From contig PDRY01000012.1 in assembly GCA_002748265.1 (NCBI GenBank), positions 1-64,000 of the forward strand: a stretch of 64,000 nucleotides of DNA. Reading direction: 5' to 3'. Source of the DNA: Rhodobacterales bacterium. Lineage in GTDB: Bacteria > Pseudomonadota > Alphaproteobacteria > Rhodobacterales > Rhodobacteraceae. The notes beneath the pieces are model-generated. The model saw only the letters and a list, made by a program, of their open reading frames with translations. It was not told the origin of the DNA and made no database searches. Positions 1 to 9,078 of the stretch are shown piece after piece. Position 1 is the stretch's first letter; the number at the start of each line of letters is the position of its first letter. The position numbers and the translations under genes were made by a program.

Positions 1-237
1 GGCGAAGTCGACCTGCGGCGCGGCGCCCGCCACGCCCGGCCCGCCCTGACGCACAGCATGGGCCGCATGGGCCGCCGACAGCAGCGCCTTGGACGGCACG
101 CAGCCGGTGTTCAGGCAATCGCCCCCCATGTCGCCCGCTTCGATCAGCACCACGCGCGCGCCCATCTGGACCGCCCCCGACGCCACGGACAACCCGCCGG
201 ACCCGGCGCCGATCACGCAGATATCGGTTTCAATCAT
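1..237 (-). CDS. FAD-dependent pyridine nucleotide-disulfide oxidoreductase, N-terminal part (cut by window edge)
   Basis: Only the first 79 residues are inside the window. They begin with MIETDICVIGAGSGG, a GxGxxG dinucleotide-binding motif for FAD, followed near residue 37 by GGDCLNTGCVPSK, the redox-active CxxxxC disulfide of the dihydrolipoyl dehydrogenase / mercuric reductase family. The reaction is probably NAD(P)H-dependent disulfide or related reduction; the substrate cannot be told from this fragment. The ATG overlaps the stop of the TVP38 gene upstream on the same strand by four bases, so the two are translationally coupled. Pairing of a MerA/Lpd-like flavoprotein with a TVP38 membrane protein is common in proteobacteria. 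Confidence 0.85.
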   Translation of the reverse strand, partial: MIETDICVIGAGSGGLSVASGAVQMGARVVLIEAGDMGGDCLNTGCVPSKALLSAAHAAHAVRQGGPGVAGAAPQVDFA

Positions 238-950
238 AGCAGTCCTTTCCGGCCCCGCAGGGCCTTGAGCAACAAAGGCAGCGCCGCCAGCAGGCACAGG
301 CCAAGGATGGGCAACAGGATGTGCGGCGCCAGAATGATCCCCAGATCGGGCGCCTCGCCCCGGTCGAAGGTCTCGCCCAGCCCGGCCCCCACAGAGGTAT
401 AGACCAGCCCGCCGGGAATGATGCCCAGGAAGGTCGAGATCGCGAAGCGGCGCAGCGGCACGCCCACGAAGGCAGGGATCAGATTGGCGGCAAAGAACGG
501 CACCACGGGCACCAGCCGGATCAGGAACAGCATGGACCACTGGTTCTCATCAATGCCGTCCTTGATGCGCTTGACCATGCCCTCCCCGGCCTCCATCCGC
601 GCGGCCAGCCGCTCTCCCAGTCCCCAGCGGGCGGCGAGAAAGATCGCGATTGCCCCGATCGTGGCGCCCGTGACGTTGAGCAGAACGCCCGGGAAGATGC
701 CAAACAGGAACCCACCGGTGAGCGTCGCGGCCAGGGCTCCGGGCAGGGAAAACGCAACAATGGCCACATAGGCGGCAACGAATAGCAGCAGCGCCGCAGT
801 GTAGTGCGAATCCCGAAACGCCAGAAGCTGGGCTCTGTTCTCGCGCAGCGTCTCAAAGCTGAGCCAATCGCGCAGAAAGATGGCGCCCAGGATCGCCGCG
901 AGCGCAATGGCGATGATCGGCAGGCGGCGCAAGATGGGGTGTGACGACAT
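234..950 (-). CDS. TVP38/TMEM64 (DedA-like, SNARE-associated domain) inner-membrane protein
   Basis: A 238-residue integral membrane protein with about five or six hydrophobic segments. The conserved core runs from about residue 50 to 190, with a glycine-rich stretch around FLFGIFPGVLLN and the LIRLVPVVPFFAANLIPAF segment typical of TVP38/DedA proteins. These have been linked to lipid scrambling and membrane homeostasis, but the role here is not known. I chose the ATG at 950 because AGGGAAGGAG lies a few bases upstream; an in-frame GTG at 974 would absorb that ribosome binding site. It overlaps the downstream flavoprotein by four bases (ATGA), so the two probably form an operon. Confidence 0.85.
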   Translation of the reverse strand: MSSHPILRRLPIIAIALAAILGAIFLRDWLSFETLRENRAQLLAFRDSHYTAALLLFVAAYVAIVAFSLPGALAATLTGGFLFGIFPGVLLNVTGATIGAIAIFLAARWGLGERLAARMEAGEGMVKRIKDGIDENQWSMLFLIRLVPVVPFFAANLIPAFVGVPLRRFAISTFLGIIPGGLVYTSVGAGLGETFDRGEAPDLGIILAPHILLPILGLCLLAALPLLLKALRGRKGLL

Positions 951-1047
951 GGGTGGGCTCCTTCCCTGCCTCACATAGCGGGTTGCACGGCGCTGCCCAG
1001 CCCTGTGACAGAACGTTCACGCTTGCTTGAACAGAGGTGAGCCCGCG

Positions 1048-1425
1048 CTATGCGAACTGGTGGCCTGCATCGCGCAGAAGCTGCTCTGCCCGCGCCGCGT
1101 CCGACTGCGGATAGAGCAGATGCTCCCCGTCGAAGGTGCACAGGACAAAGACCCCGATCCCGTTCTCGCTGAGCGGGCCGATCAGCTTGTGCACGATCCC
1201 GGCCGCATCAAAAGGAAACGGACCGATGGTGCGCAAACAGGCCCAGCCGCGCTCGGCCTGCACGTCTTGGGGCACGCGCGATTCGGGGCAGACCACGGTC
1301 AGCTCATCCTGCGCGCGGACCATCGCGTTCAGGCCGCCACCTTCCAGCCAATCCGGGAGCGGATCCTCGGCAGGAAGCCGCGCAACAGCGTAGGTTTCGG
1401 GGAGTTTGCGAAGGGTCAGTTTCAT
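1048..1425 (-). CDS. ACT domain-containing small protein
   Basis: A 125-residue soluble protein resembling the ACT-domain family of small regulatory proteins, with two ACT-like halves. Its second half includes GWACLRTIGPFPFDAAGIVHKL and then GIGVFVLCTFDGEHLLYP, a pattern seen in CASTOR-like ACT proteins that may sense amino acids. The ligand is unknown. The start is uncertain: four in-frame ATGs occur within 18 bases (1425, 1431, 1437, 1443) because CATGACAATGA is nearly duplicated there. No strong ribosome binding site separates them. It is divergent from rpmH. Confidence 0.7.
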   Translation of the reverse strand: MKLTLRKLPETYAVARLPAEDPLPDWLEGGGLNAMVRAQDELTVVCPESRVPQDVQAERGWACLRTIGPFPFDAAGIVHKLIGPLSENGIGVFVLCTFDGEHLLYPQSDAARAEQLLRDAGHQFA

Positions 1426-1473
1426 TGTCATGTTCATTGTCATGCCGATGACGCTACACCGCCTCAGAAGCCG

Positions 1474-1502
1474 TTGACAGCCCCGCGGGGCTTGTCTATC
1501 CA
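1474..1502 (+). promoter_or_regulatory. Probable sigma-70 promoter of rpmH
   Basis: TTGACA at 1474-1479 and TATCCA at 1497-1502 are separated by 17 bases, about 55 bases before the rpmH start. The spacer contains a perfect 12-bp palindrome, GCCCCGCGGGGC at 1480-1491, which could be an operator or simply chance in GC-rich DNA. Confidence 0.65.
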
Positions 1503-1559
1503 CCGGCATTCCAGAGATTCCCGCCGGTCTGCCCGGCAACCGACGACCGGAGACGCAAG

Positions 1560-1694
1560 ATGAAACGGACTTTCCAGCCCTCGAACCTGGTGCGCACTCG
1601 CCGCCACGGCTTCCGCGCGCGCATGGCCACCAAGGCCGGCCGCAAGATCCTGAACGCCCGCCGCGCCAAGGGCCGCAAGCGCCTGAGCGCCTGA
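1560..1694 (+). CDS. rpmH: 50S ribosomal protein L34
   Basis: The 44-residue product starts [20 protein letters not shown] and ends KGRKRLSA, which is full-length L34. It is a small, very basic protein that binds 23S rRNA in the large subunit. The gene heads the rpmH-rnpA-yidD cluster, one of the best conserved gene neighbourhoods in bacteria. A consensus promoter lies just upstream and a terminator-like hairpin follows, inside the start of rnpA. Confidence 0.97.
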   Translation: MKRTFQPSNLVRTRRHGFRARMATKAGRKILNARRAKGRKRLSA

Positions 1695-1711
1695 GCCCTG
1701 CGGTTTTCGCG

Positions 1712-2086
1712 ATGATGACGCCCCCCGCAGAGGATGCTCCGCGGGGGGCTTTCTTGCGACTGAAGGCGCGCGCCGATTTCCTGCGCGCGGCCTCGGCGCA
1801 CTCCAAAGGGACGACCGGATTTCATCTTCAGGCGCGCAATCGCGGGGATGACGGTCCGATACGGGTCGGCTTCACCTGCTCCAAGAAGGTCGGCAATGCG
1901 GTCGCCCGCAACCGCGCCAAGCGCCGCCTGCGCGAGATCGCCCGGCTGGAGCTGCCCGATCTGGGGCGTCCCGGATGGGACTACGTGCTGATCGGCCGCC
2001 GCGAAGTGACCGCCGACCTGCCCTTTGACCAGCTGCGCACCGACCTGCGCCGCGCGCTGCGCGCCATCCATGGGGATCGCCCATGA
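1712..2086 (+). CDS. rnpA: Ribonuclease P protein component
   Basis: The 124-residue basic protein cofactor of RNase P helps the RNA subunit bind and cleave the 5' leader of pre-tRNAs. The signature [20 protein letters not shown], followed by RRLRE, is intact at about residues 50-74. The start is uncertain. Two ATGs sit at 1712 and 1715, but a strong hairpin with a T-rich tail overlaps the first codons, and a TTG at 1753 preceded by a G-run would give a protein beginning at [10 protein letters not shown], closer to the core family start. The stop overlaps yidD by four bases (ATGA). Confidence 0.95.
   Translation: MMTPPAEDAPRGAFLRLKARADFLRAASAHSKGTTGFHLQARNRGDDGPIRVGFTCSKKVGNAVARNRAKRRLREIARLELPDLGRPGWDYVLIGRREVTADLPFDQLRTDLRRALRAIHGDRP
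1720..1755 (+). terminator. Terminator or attenuator hairpin inside the rnpA start
   Basis: GCCCCCCGC at 1720-1728 pairs perfectly with GCGGGGGGC at 1741-1749 around a 12-base loop, followed by TTTCTT. This looks like an intrinsic terminator for rpmH, but it lies within the first codons of rnpA and so could also act as an attenuator setting the L34 to RnpA ratio. Confidence 0.6.
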
Positions 2087-2304
2087 CCCCGGCGGCCTGG
2101 GTCCTGTCCCTGCCCGTGCGCGCCTACCGCGCGGTGTTCAGCCCGTGGGTGGGGCACAACTGCCGCTATCACCCGACCTGCTCTGCCTATGCCCTGGAAG
2201 CGCTGCGCAAGCACGGCGCGCTCAAGGGCGGCTGGCTGGCGGCCCGGCGGATCGGGCGCTGTCACCCCTGGGGCGGCTCCGGCATCGACAACGTCCCGGA
2301 TTAA
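2083..2304 (+). CDS. yidD: Membrane protein insertion efficiency factor YidD
   Basis: The 73-residue product contains the conserved core [15 protein letters not shown] and the tail [10 protein letters not shown], both diagnostic of YidD (formerly haemolytic domain protein). YidD is a small amphipathic, membrane-associated protein that helps YidC-dependent insertion of inner-membrane proteins. It overlaps rnpA by four bases and is translationally coupled to it. The usual partner gene yidC lies 2.7 kb downstream, separated by ttcA and an EAL-domain gene. Confidence 0.95.
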   Translation: MTPAAWVLSLPVRAYRAVFSPWVGHNCRYHPTCSAYALEALRKHGALKGGWLAARRIGRCHPWGGSGIDNVPD

Positions 2305-2509
2305 CCGAAAACTCAATTGCAAGCGGCGCGCTCAGAACGCGGGTTTCAAGGTCTTCCCGCAGGGTTATGAACGCGAAAACCGTCCTTCGCGAAGGCGCGC
2401 TGACCGTCGAAGTGAAGGTTAAGGTCTTGGACCTGCCCGCTCCGACGAAACAGTCTTACGATCCATTCCCACATTGTCGGCCTCACACGCTTGGGCTACG
2501 AGGCGCAGC

Positions 2510-3367
2510 ATGCAGGACGAGACCGACGACATCCATCCGCTTTTTCACGGCGCCCCCTCCACCACGGAGTTCCGCAAGCTGCGAAAACGCATCGTGCGCG
2601 ACACGCGCGAAGCGATCGAGCAATACGGCATGATCGAACGCCGCTCACCGGACGCGCCGCGCCCGAAATGGCTGGTCTGCCTGTCGGGCGGTAAGGACAG
2701 CTACACGCTGCTGGCGGTGCTGCACGAGCTGCAATGGCGCGGGCTGCTGCCGGTCGATCTGCTGGCCTGCAACCTGGATCAGGGGCAACCTGGCTTTCCC
2801 GCGACCGTCCTTCCCGCGTTCCTCGAAAAGATGGGGGTGCCTCACCGGATCGAATACCAGGACACCTACTCCATCGTCATGGACAAGGTGCCCGAGGGCC
2901 GAACCTTTTGCGCGCTGTGTTCCCGGCTGCGGCGCGGCAATCTCTATCGCATCGCCCGCGAGGAAGGATGCAGCGCCGTCGTGTTGGGCCACCACCGCGA
3001 CGACATCCTGGAAACCTTCATGATGAACCTGTTCCACGGATCCCGGCTGGCGACCATGCCGCCCAAACTGGTGAACGAAGAAGGGGATCTTTTCGTCTAT
3101 CGCCCCCTCGCCCATGTGGCGGAAGCCGATTGCGAACGATTCGCCCGCGCTATGGACTACCCGATCATCCCCTGCGATTTGTGTGGCTCTCAGGATGGGC
3201 TGCAACGCCAACAGGTTAAGGCGATGCTGGATGGCTGGGAGAAAAATCACCCCGGTCGTCGCCAAAAGATGTTCCGGGCCCTGATGAACACCCGCCCCTC
3301 GCACCTTCTTGATCCAAAGATATTCGATTTCATGGGGTTATCAACAAACCCTGACAAATTGATCTAA
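2510..3367 (+). CDS. ttcA: tRNA 2-thiocytidine(32) synthetase TtcA
   Basis: A 285-residue PP-loop ATPase that thiolates cytidine 32 of certain tRNAs using an iron-sulfur cluster. Visible features are the PP-loop SGGKDS near residue 60, the CxxC pair CALCSR and a second pair CDLCGSQ, which supply the cluster ligands, and the [16 protein letters not shown] stretch typical of TtcA. The ATG at 2510 gives the normal family N-terminus ([12 protein letters not shown]). It is preceded by about 200 bases with no recognisable gene and followed by an EAL gene. Confidence 0.95.
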   Translation: MQDETDDIHPLFHGAPSTTEFRKLRKRIVRDTREAIEQYGMIERRSPDAPRPKWLVCLSGGKDSYTLLAVLHELQWRGLLPVDLLACNLDQGQPGFPATVLPAFLEKMGVPHRIEYQDTYSIVMDKVPEGRTFCALCSRLRRGNLYRIAREEGCSAVVLGHHRDDILETFMMNLFHGSRLATMPPKLVNEEGDLFVYRPLAHVAEADCERFARAMDYPIIPCDLCGSQDGLQRQQVKAMLDGWEKNHPGRRQKMFRALMNTRPSHLLDPKIFDFMGLSTNPDKLI

Positions 3368-3445
3368 TTGAGGCGGCGCCATTAACGCTTCGCTCACGTT
3401 GCGGCTCCTAGCCTGGCGGCATCCTGATCAAAACCGGATGCATTC

Positions 3446-4915
3446 ATGGCCTCGCTCCTCGCGCACCGCTCCAACACCCCGCTTATGGCCCGGGTCGGCT
3501 TGCCGGTTGTTCTGGCCGCAAGCGGGGCGTCACTCTGGGTAGCAGGCGCTGCGCGACCCGCCATCGCGGTGCTGGTCGGACTGGCCCTGCTGCTGACTCA
3601 ACGCGCCGGACAACATGCCAGCCCGCTTGTCGCAAGCTGGATTGCGCTGCGCCGTGGGATGCTAACCGGACGCACAACCGGAGTCCTGATGGTGGAGATC
3701 GACAATTTCGGAGACGGAACCGCCCCGCAAGCCGTTCGCCCGCAAGTCCACCTGAGCGTTTACCGACGGCTGCACGCCGCGTTGCTACACGATGAGCACG
3801 TCTTTTCCCTACGCCCCGGTTGTTTCGCCATAGTGCTAAGCGCCACGCGCGATCTAGGGCTGGAGCAAGCAATCCAACTGTGTGGACAGCTCCAACACGC
3901 AGCCGAAGCACCCGTTATCACGATGCAGGGGCGCAGCTTCCCGACGATTTCGGTTGGGTTGTGCCTGTCCAGCCGAATCGCCCACCCCACGGGTGCCAAA
4001 CTGCTCAGCGGCGCGCGCGCCGCGCTAGACGAAGCACGGCAACGCGCGCCTGCGGCGATCCGCAGCTATTCCGACTTGATGCAAGGCCGCATCGACGCCC
4101 GCAGCCGGATGACACTGCAGTTGTCAAAGGCCTTCGATAGCAACGAGATCCGCCCCTATTTCCAACCGCAGATTTGCACCCAAACAGGCGCGCTGACTGG
4201 CTTCGAAGCGCTCGCCCGCTGGGAACATCCCCAACGGGGTTTGATCCCGCCTGCCGAATTCATGCCAGCATTGGAGGGCGCAGGTCTACTGAGCCGACTT
4301 GGCGCGCATATGGTCGCACAATCGCTAAGCGCCCTCGCCCATTGGGATCGGCGCGGCATCAAAATCCCGCGCATCGGCGTAAACTTCTCCACCGAAGAGC
4401 TGCGCGATCCCTCCCTCGTCGAGAAGGTCGCCTTCGAGCTCGATCGCCATAAGCTGGAAGGTCATCGGCTTGCCGTCGAAGTGCTTGAAACCGTGGTTGC
4501 CGACGGCACCGGCAATGTCATCTGCGCCAACCTCGCAGGTTTGGCGAAGTTGGGCTGCTGCATTGACCTCGACGATTTTGGCACGGGGCATGCCTCCATC
4601 ACGAATGTGCGCCGGTTCTCAATCCAGAGGATCAAGATCGACCGATCCTTCGTCAGCGGCATTGATCACAATACCGAACAACAGAACATGGTGTCCGCAA
4701 TCCTGACGATGGCGGAGCGGCTGGGCCTTGAGACCTTGGCAGAGGGTGTGGAAACCGAAGCAGAGCGGCACTTCCTCGACGCTCTCGGCTGCGGCCACCT
4801 TCAAGGGTTTGCAATCGCGCGCCCGATGTCATCCGAGGACTGCGAGGAGTGGCTCACTCAGCGCGCCGCAAGGATGGATTCGCGCGTGGCAGAGCTTCCT
4901 CGCCGGGCGGTGTGA
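3446..4915 (+). CDS. EAL-domain cyclic-di-GMP phosphodiesterase with degenerate GGDEF domain
   Basis: A 489-residue protein. Two hydrophobic segments (about residues 14-34 and 38-52) anchor it in the inner membrane. Residues about 75-215 resemble a GGDEF fold in which the active-site loop is replaced by RPGCFAIVL, so it is not expected to make c-di-GMP. Residues about 225-475 form an EAL domain with EAL at 254-256 and intact DDFGTG, KIDRSFV and AEGVET motifs, so phosphodiesterase activity is likely. It uses more A- or T-ending codons (CAA, ACA, CTA) than its neighbours and separates ttcA from yidC, which suggests a later insertion. Confidence 0.9.
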   Translation: MASLLAHRSNTPLMARVGLPVVLAASGASLWVAGAARPAIAVLVGLALLLTQRAGQHASPLVASWIALRRGMLTGRTTGVLMVEIDNFGDGTAPQAVRPQVHLSVYRRLHAALLHDEHVFSLRPGCFAIVLSATRDLGLEQAIQLCGQLQHAAEAPVITMQGRSFPTISVGLCLSSRIAHPTGAKLLSGARAALDEARQRAPAAIRSYSDLMQGRIDARSRMTLQLSKAFDSNEIRPYFQPQICTQTGALTGFEALARWEHPQRGLIPPAEFMPALEGAGLLSRLGAHMVAQSLSALAHWDRRGIKIPRIGVNFSTEELRDPSLVEKVAFELDRHKLEGHRLAVEVLETVVADGTGNVICANLAGLAKLGCCIDLDDFGTGHASITNVRRFSIQRIKIDRSFVSGIDHNTEQQNMVSAILTMAERLGLETLAEGVETEAERHFLDALGCGHLQGFAIARPMSSEDCEEWLTQRAARMDSRVAELPRRAV

Positions 4916-4997
4916 GGCCACGCCCCCTTGACCTTTGCAGGCGCGCCCTGTTGAACGCCCCGGTGATCTTCGACTGATGTCAGGGGGGCCGATCCGC

Positions 4998-6779
4998 ATG
5001 GACGACCAGAACAAGAACCTCATTCTCGCGACAGTGCTCAGCTTTCTCGTGATCCTCGTATGGTTCCTGATGTTCCCACCAGAACAGACCGACCCCGCTC
5101 TTCAGCCGGATGCGGTGGCCGCCACCGATGGTGCACCCGCCATCACCCCGGAGGCCGCACCCGCAGCTGTCCAGGCCACCGACGCCGCGCCCGAAGCGAC
5201 TGCCGTCGCCAGTGCTCTGCGCATCCCGGTCGCGACGCCCAGCCTGTCTGGCTCCATCTCTCTGGCCGGGGGGCGGATCGACGATCTGCTGCTGACCGGC
5301 TATCACGAGACCATTGATCCCAGCTCTCCGAATGTTCGGCTGCTCTCGCCCGTCGGCGGTGAGGCCAAGCCCTACTACACCCTTCACGGCTGGGTGCCCT
5401 CTGCCGGGCTGACCGCCGATCAGGTCCCCGGACCGGACACGCTGTGGACCCTGGCGGAGGGCGACACCCTGACGCCCGACAGCCCGGTCACGATCGCCTG
5501 GGACAACGGCACGGGGCTCAGTTTCCGCCGGACGATCTCCGTCGATGACAAATTCATGTTCACCATCCGCCAGGAAGTGACCAACTCTGGCGCGGCGCCG
5601 GTGACGCTGACCCCTTACGGGCTTGTGGCCCGCCACGGCGATCCCGATACGGTCAACTTCTTCATCCTCCACGAGGGTGTGGTGCGGATGTCCGACGGAA
5701 CGCTGGAAGAGATCGAGTATGACGATCTGCCCGATCTGGACCGCGACGACAGCCGAGTGGAAGTCCAGGAAACCGGCTGGACCGGCTTCACCGACAAATA
5801 CTGGATGACGACCCTGATCCCGGATGCGGGCGCGTTCCGCTCCGTTGCGCGTCACGCGGCGGATATCTACCGGATCGAAACGCTGCGGCCCTCCGTCACC
5901 GTTGCGCCCGGCGAAACCGCCAGCAGCTCCGAGCGGGTCTTTGCCGGCGCCAAGGAATGGGAAACCATCCGCGCCTATGAAAACCAGGGCGGCGTTGCGA
6001 AGTTCATCGACAGCATCGACTGGGGCTGGTTCTTCTTCCTGACCAAGCCGATCTTCGCGGTGCTTCACTGGCTGCACGGGTTCATCGGCAATATGGGCTG
6101 GTCGATCATCGCCCTGACCTTCCTGCTCAAGGCGGTCCTGTTCCCGCTGGCCTATAAGTCCTACGCCTCCATGGCAAAAATGCGCGAGCTGCAACCGCAG
6201 ATGGAGAAGCTGAAGGAAGCGGCCGGGGACGATCGCGAGAAACTGCAGAAGAACATGATGGAGCTCTACAAGAAGGAAAAGGTGAACCCCGCCTCCGGCT
6301 GTCTGCCGATCCTTCTGCAGATCCCGATCTTCTTCTCGCTCTACAAGGTGATCTTTGTCACGATCGAGCTGCGCCACGCCCCCTGGATCGGCTGGATCAA
6401 AGACCTCTCCGCGCCTGATCCGTCGTCGATCCTGAACCTCTTTGGCCTGCTGCCCTGGGCGCCCGAACCGGCTGGCTTCTTGTCGATCATCGCGCTTGGC
6501 ATCCTGCCGATCCTGCTGGGCATCTCGATGTATCTGCAGCAGAAACTTAACCCGGCGCCGCCGGATCCGACCCAGCGGATGATCTTTGCCTGGATGCCTT
6601 GGGTGTTCATGTTCATGCTCGGCGGTTTTGCCAGCGGGCTTGTGATCTACTGGATCACGAACAACACGATCACCTTCATCCAGCAGTTCACCATCATGCG
6701 GATGCATGGGTATCATCCCGATATCTTGGGGAACATCCGGGGCAACCCGCATGAACACATGGACAAGAAGACGAAATGA
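4998..6779 (+). CDS. yidC: Membrane protein insertase YidC
   Basis: A 593-residue YidC/Oxa1 insertase that inserts and folds inner-membrane proteins, alone or with SecYEG. An N-terminal membrane segment (residues about 8-27) is followed by an Ala/Pro-rich linker, a large periplasmic beta domain to about residue 330, and the conserved C-terminal five-helix core with the hydrophilic-groove region LLKAVLFPLAYKSYASMAKM. Length is normal for a Gram-negative YidC. I chose the ATG at 4998 because it gives the family N-terminus MDDQNKN; longer in-frame starts add a charged, non-conserved extension. The stop overlaps the MOSC gene by four bases. Confidence 0.97.
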   Translation: MDDQNKNLILATVLSFLVILVWFLMFPPEQTDPALQPDAVAATDGAPAITPEAAPAAVQATDAAPEATAVASALRIPVATPSLSGSISLAGGRIDDLLLTGYHETIDPSSPNVRLLSPVGGEAKPYYTLHGWVPSAGLTADQVPGPDTLWTLAEGDTLTPDSPVTIAWDNGTGLSFRRTISVDDKFMFTIRQEVTNSGAAPVTLTPYGLVARHGDPDTVNFFILHEGVVRMSDGTLEEIEYDDLPDLDRDDSRVEVQETGWTGFTDKYWMTTLIPDAGAFRSVARHAADIYRIETLRPSVTVAPGETASSSERVFAGAKEWETIRAYENQGGVAKFIDSIDWGWFFFLTKPIFAVLHWLHGFIGNMGWSIIALTFLLKAVLFPLAYKSYASMAKMRELQPQMEKLKEAAGDDREKLQKNMMELYKKEKVNPASGCLPILLQIPIFFSLYKVIFVTIELRHAPWIGWIKDLSAPDPSSILNLFGLLPWAPEPAGFLSIIALGILPILLGISMYLQQKLNPAPPDPTQRMIFAWMPWVFMFMLGGFASGLVIYWITNNTITFIQQFTIMRMHGYHPDILGNIRGNPHEHMDKKTK

Positions 6780-7513
6780 CCGGACATCTTGTTCAAATCT
6801 GGCGCCACCCCATCAAGGCCATCGGCCGCGAGCGGGTGGCGTCCGCGCATCTGGAGCCCGGCCAATCCCTGCCCTTCGACCGGTTCTGGGCCGTCGCCCA
6901 CGACGCCGCCCGGCTGGAAGATGGTCCCTGGCACCACTGCCGAAACTTCATCCGCGCAGCGGGGTCTCCGGCCCTGATGGCGGTTGAGGCCCGGCTGGAC
7001 GAGCGCGCCGAAACCGTCACGCTCCGCCACCCTGATCGCCCGCAGATCACCCTGCACCCGGAGCGCGACGCCGACGCTTTGATCGACTGGGTGCGCCCGC
7101 TGGTAGCCGAAGGCCGCCCCGGCCCTGCGCAGGTGCTGCGCGCCGGTCCTCGCGGGATGACCGATAGCGGCACGGCAGGCGTGACCATCGCCAATCTGGC
7201 CTCTCACCGCGCGATTGAACAGAAACTGGGCCGCCCGCTGTCGATCCACCGCTGGCGGGCCAACCTGTGGATCGACGGGCTCGCCCCGTGGGAAGAGTTC
7301 GACTGGATCGACAAGGAGATCACCATCGGCTCTACTAGGTTCGAGGTGTATGGCCGAACGGGGCGCTGCCGCGCCACGGAATCGAACCCGGAAACCGGCC
7401 TGCGCGACGCCGATACCCTCGGCACGCTAAAGAGCTGGGATCACCAGGATTTCTCCGTCAAGGCGCGCGTGGTCACGGCCGGAGACATCCGAGAAGAGGA
7501 CATCGTGCAATGA
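6776..7513 (+). CDS. MOSC domain-containing protein
   Basis: A 245-residue protein with an N-terminal MOSC beta-barrel region (LVQIWRHPIKAIGRE) and a C-terminal MOSC domain, as in molybdenum-cofactor sulfurases and the mARC/YiiM families. The C-terminal part GRTGRCRATESNPETG carries the conserved cysteine of MOSC proteins. It may transfer sulfur to, or bind, the molybdenum cofactor, but the substrate is unknown. It is coupled to yidC by a four-base overlap and to engB by another, so the three form a single operon. Confidence 0.88.
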   Translation: MTGHLVQIWRHPIKAIGRERVASAHLEPGQSLPFDRFWAVAHDAARLEDGPWHHCRNFIRAAGSPALMAVEARLDERAETVTLRHPDRPQITLHPERDADALIDWVRPLVAEGRPGPAQVLRAGPRGMTDSGTAGVTIANLASHRAIEQKLGRPLSIHRWRANLWIDGLAPWEEFDWIDKEITIGSTRFEVYGRTGRCRATESNPETGLRDADTLGTLKSWDHQDFSVKARVVTAGDIREEDIVQ

Positions 7514-8160
7514 CCCCGCTGCCCTTCCCCATCGCGGACGAGCCCGATGCCGCTTCTCTGGAAGTGGGCCGCAAGCTGTTCGCGGGCCAGACCGAATTTC
7601 TCAAAGGCGTCGTGGCCATGGACGGCCTGCCACCCGACGACCGCGTCGAAATCTGTTTCGCCGGGCGCTCCAATGTCGGCAAATCCAGCCTGATCAACGC
7701 GCTCACCGGCCATGGGATCGCCCGCGCGTCGAACACGCCCGGCCGCACGCAGGAGATCAACTTTTTCACCCAGGGGCCGGAGCTCTACCTCGTAGACCTG
7801 CCCGGCTACGGCTTTGCCAATGCGCCGGTGGCCACCGTCGCCAAATGGCAGGCCCTTTTGAAGCGCTACCTGTCCGGCCGTGCAAGCCTGCGCCGCGCCT
7901 TTGTGCTGATCGACATGCGCCACGGCCCCAAGCCTGTCGACGAAGAGATCATGTCTCTGCTCGACAGCGCCGCCGTCACCTTCCAATGCATCCTGACCAA
8001 GGAAGACAAAGTGAAGGATAAGGACCGCGCCACTGCGCTCGACCGCACGCGCGCTGCGCTCGCCAAACACCCCGCCGCCTATCCCGAGATCATCGTGACC
8101 TCGTCCGAAAAAGGCTGGGGCATTCCGACGCTGCGCGCGACCATTGCCGGTATCGACTAA
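7510..8160 (+). CDS. engB: Ribosome-biogenesis GTPase EngB (YihA/YsxC)
   Basis: A 216-residue TRAFAC-class GTPase needed for large-subunit assembly and often essential. G1 is GRSNVGKSS, G2 is around NTPGRTQEINFF, G3 is DLPGYGFA, G4 is TKEDK and G5 is TSSEKGWG, all in order. The N-terminal extension of about 45 residues is usual in alphaproteobacteria. The ATG overlaps the MOSC gene stop by four bases; argB follows after 30 bases. Confidence 0.96.
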   Translation: MTPLPFPIADEPDAASLEVGRKLFAGQTEFLKGVVAMDGLPPDDRVEICFAGRSNVGKSSLINALTGHGIARASNTPGRTQEINFFTQGPELYLVDLPGYGFANAPVATVAKWQALLKRYLSGRASLRRAFVLIDMRHGPKPVDEEIMSLLDSAAVTFQCILTKEDKVKDKDRATALDRTRAALAKHPAAYPEIIVTSSEKGWGIPTLRATIAGID

Positions 8161-8190
8161 ATCATGATCTGATAGAGGCCCGAGGCCAGG

Positions 8191-9078
8191 ATGAAGACCC
8201 GCGAGATGAACAAGGACTGGATTGCCACCGCCCGCACGCTCAGTGAGGCGCTCCCCTATCTGCAACGCTATTCCGGCGCCATCGTGGTGATCAAGCTGGG
8301 CGGGCACGCCATGGGCTCGGATGCCGCCATGGCGGAATTCGCCCGTGATGTCGTGCTGATGCGTCAAGTCGGGGTGAACCCCGTCGTGGTCCATGGCGGT
8401 GGCCCGATGATCAACGCCATGCTCGACAGGCTGGGCGTGGAGAGCCGGTTCGAAGGCGGCAAGCGGGTCACCGACGCGGCCACCGTCGAGGTGGTCGAGA
8501 TGGTCCTGTCCGGCAGCGTCGGCAAGCGCATCGTTCAGGCGATCCACGATCAGGGCGGCAAGGCCGCGGGGCTGTCCGGCAAGGATGGCGGAATGATCCG
8601 CTGCCGCCAGGACAACCCGGCGCTCGGGCTGGTCGGCACGCCGGATCAGGTCGATGCCGCGATGCTGCACACACTGTTCGACAGCGGGGTAATTCCCGTG
8701 ATCGCGCCCCTCGGTGCGGGCCCCGACGGGCAGACCTATAACATCAACGGCGACACCGCCGCCGGTGCCATTGCCGCGGCGCTCAAGGCGGATCGGCTGT
8801 TGCTGCTGACGGATGTCGCGGGCGTGAAGGACGGGGACGGCAACGTGGTAACCGAACTCACCCCCGGTCAGGTGCGCCAGCTGACCGAGGAGGGCGTGAT
8901 TGCGGGCGGCATGATTCCCAAGACGCAGACCGCGCTCGATGCGATCGACGGCGGCGTGCGCGCGGTGGTCATCCTCGATGGGCGCGCGCCCAATGCCTGC
9001 CTGTTGGAGCTGTTCACCGATCACGGTGCGGGCAGCCTGATCCGCCCGCCGAATCTGGCCGCGCAGACGCGCCCCTGA
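8191..9078 (+). CDS. argB: Acetylglutamate kinase
   Basis: A 295-residue amino-acid kinase that phosphorylates N-acetylglutamate, the second step of arginine synthesis. It shows the nucleotide-binding [11 protein letters not shown] near residue 32, substrate-loop VVHGGGPMI, and the lower-half motif [13 protein letters not shown]. An extended N-terminal helix of about 25 residues ([20 protein letters not shown]) is the type found in hexameric, arginine-inhibited enzymes, so feedback control is likely. argD and argF lie 27 kb away in this window. The stop directly abuts the stop of the opposing thioesterase gene. Confidence 0.96.
   Translation: MKTREMNKDWIATARTLSEALPYLQRYSGAIVVIKLGGHAMGSDAAMAEFARDVVLMRQVGVNPVVVHGGGPMINAMLDRLGVESRFEGGKRVTDAATVEVVEMVLSGSVGKRIVQAIHDQGGKAAGLSGKDGGMIRCRQDNPALGLVGTPDQVDAAMLHTLFDSGVIPVIAPLGAGPDGQTYNINGDTAAGAIAAALKADRLLLLTDVAGVKDGDGNVVTELTPGQVRQLTEEGVIAGGMIPKTQTALDAIDGGVRAVVILDGRAPNACLLELFTDHGAGSLIRPPNLAAQTRP

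Noticed and set aside
2305-2509. A regulatory RNA between yidD and ttcA
   Set aside because: Only short palindromes (such as CCTTCGCGAAGG) are present; there is no convincing structure or terminator.
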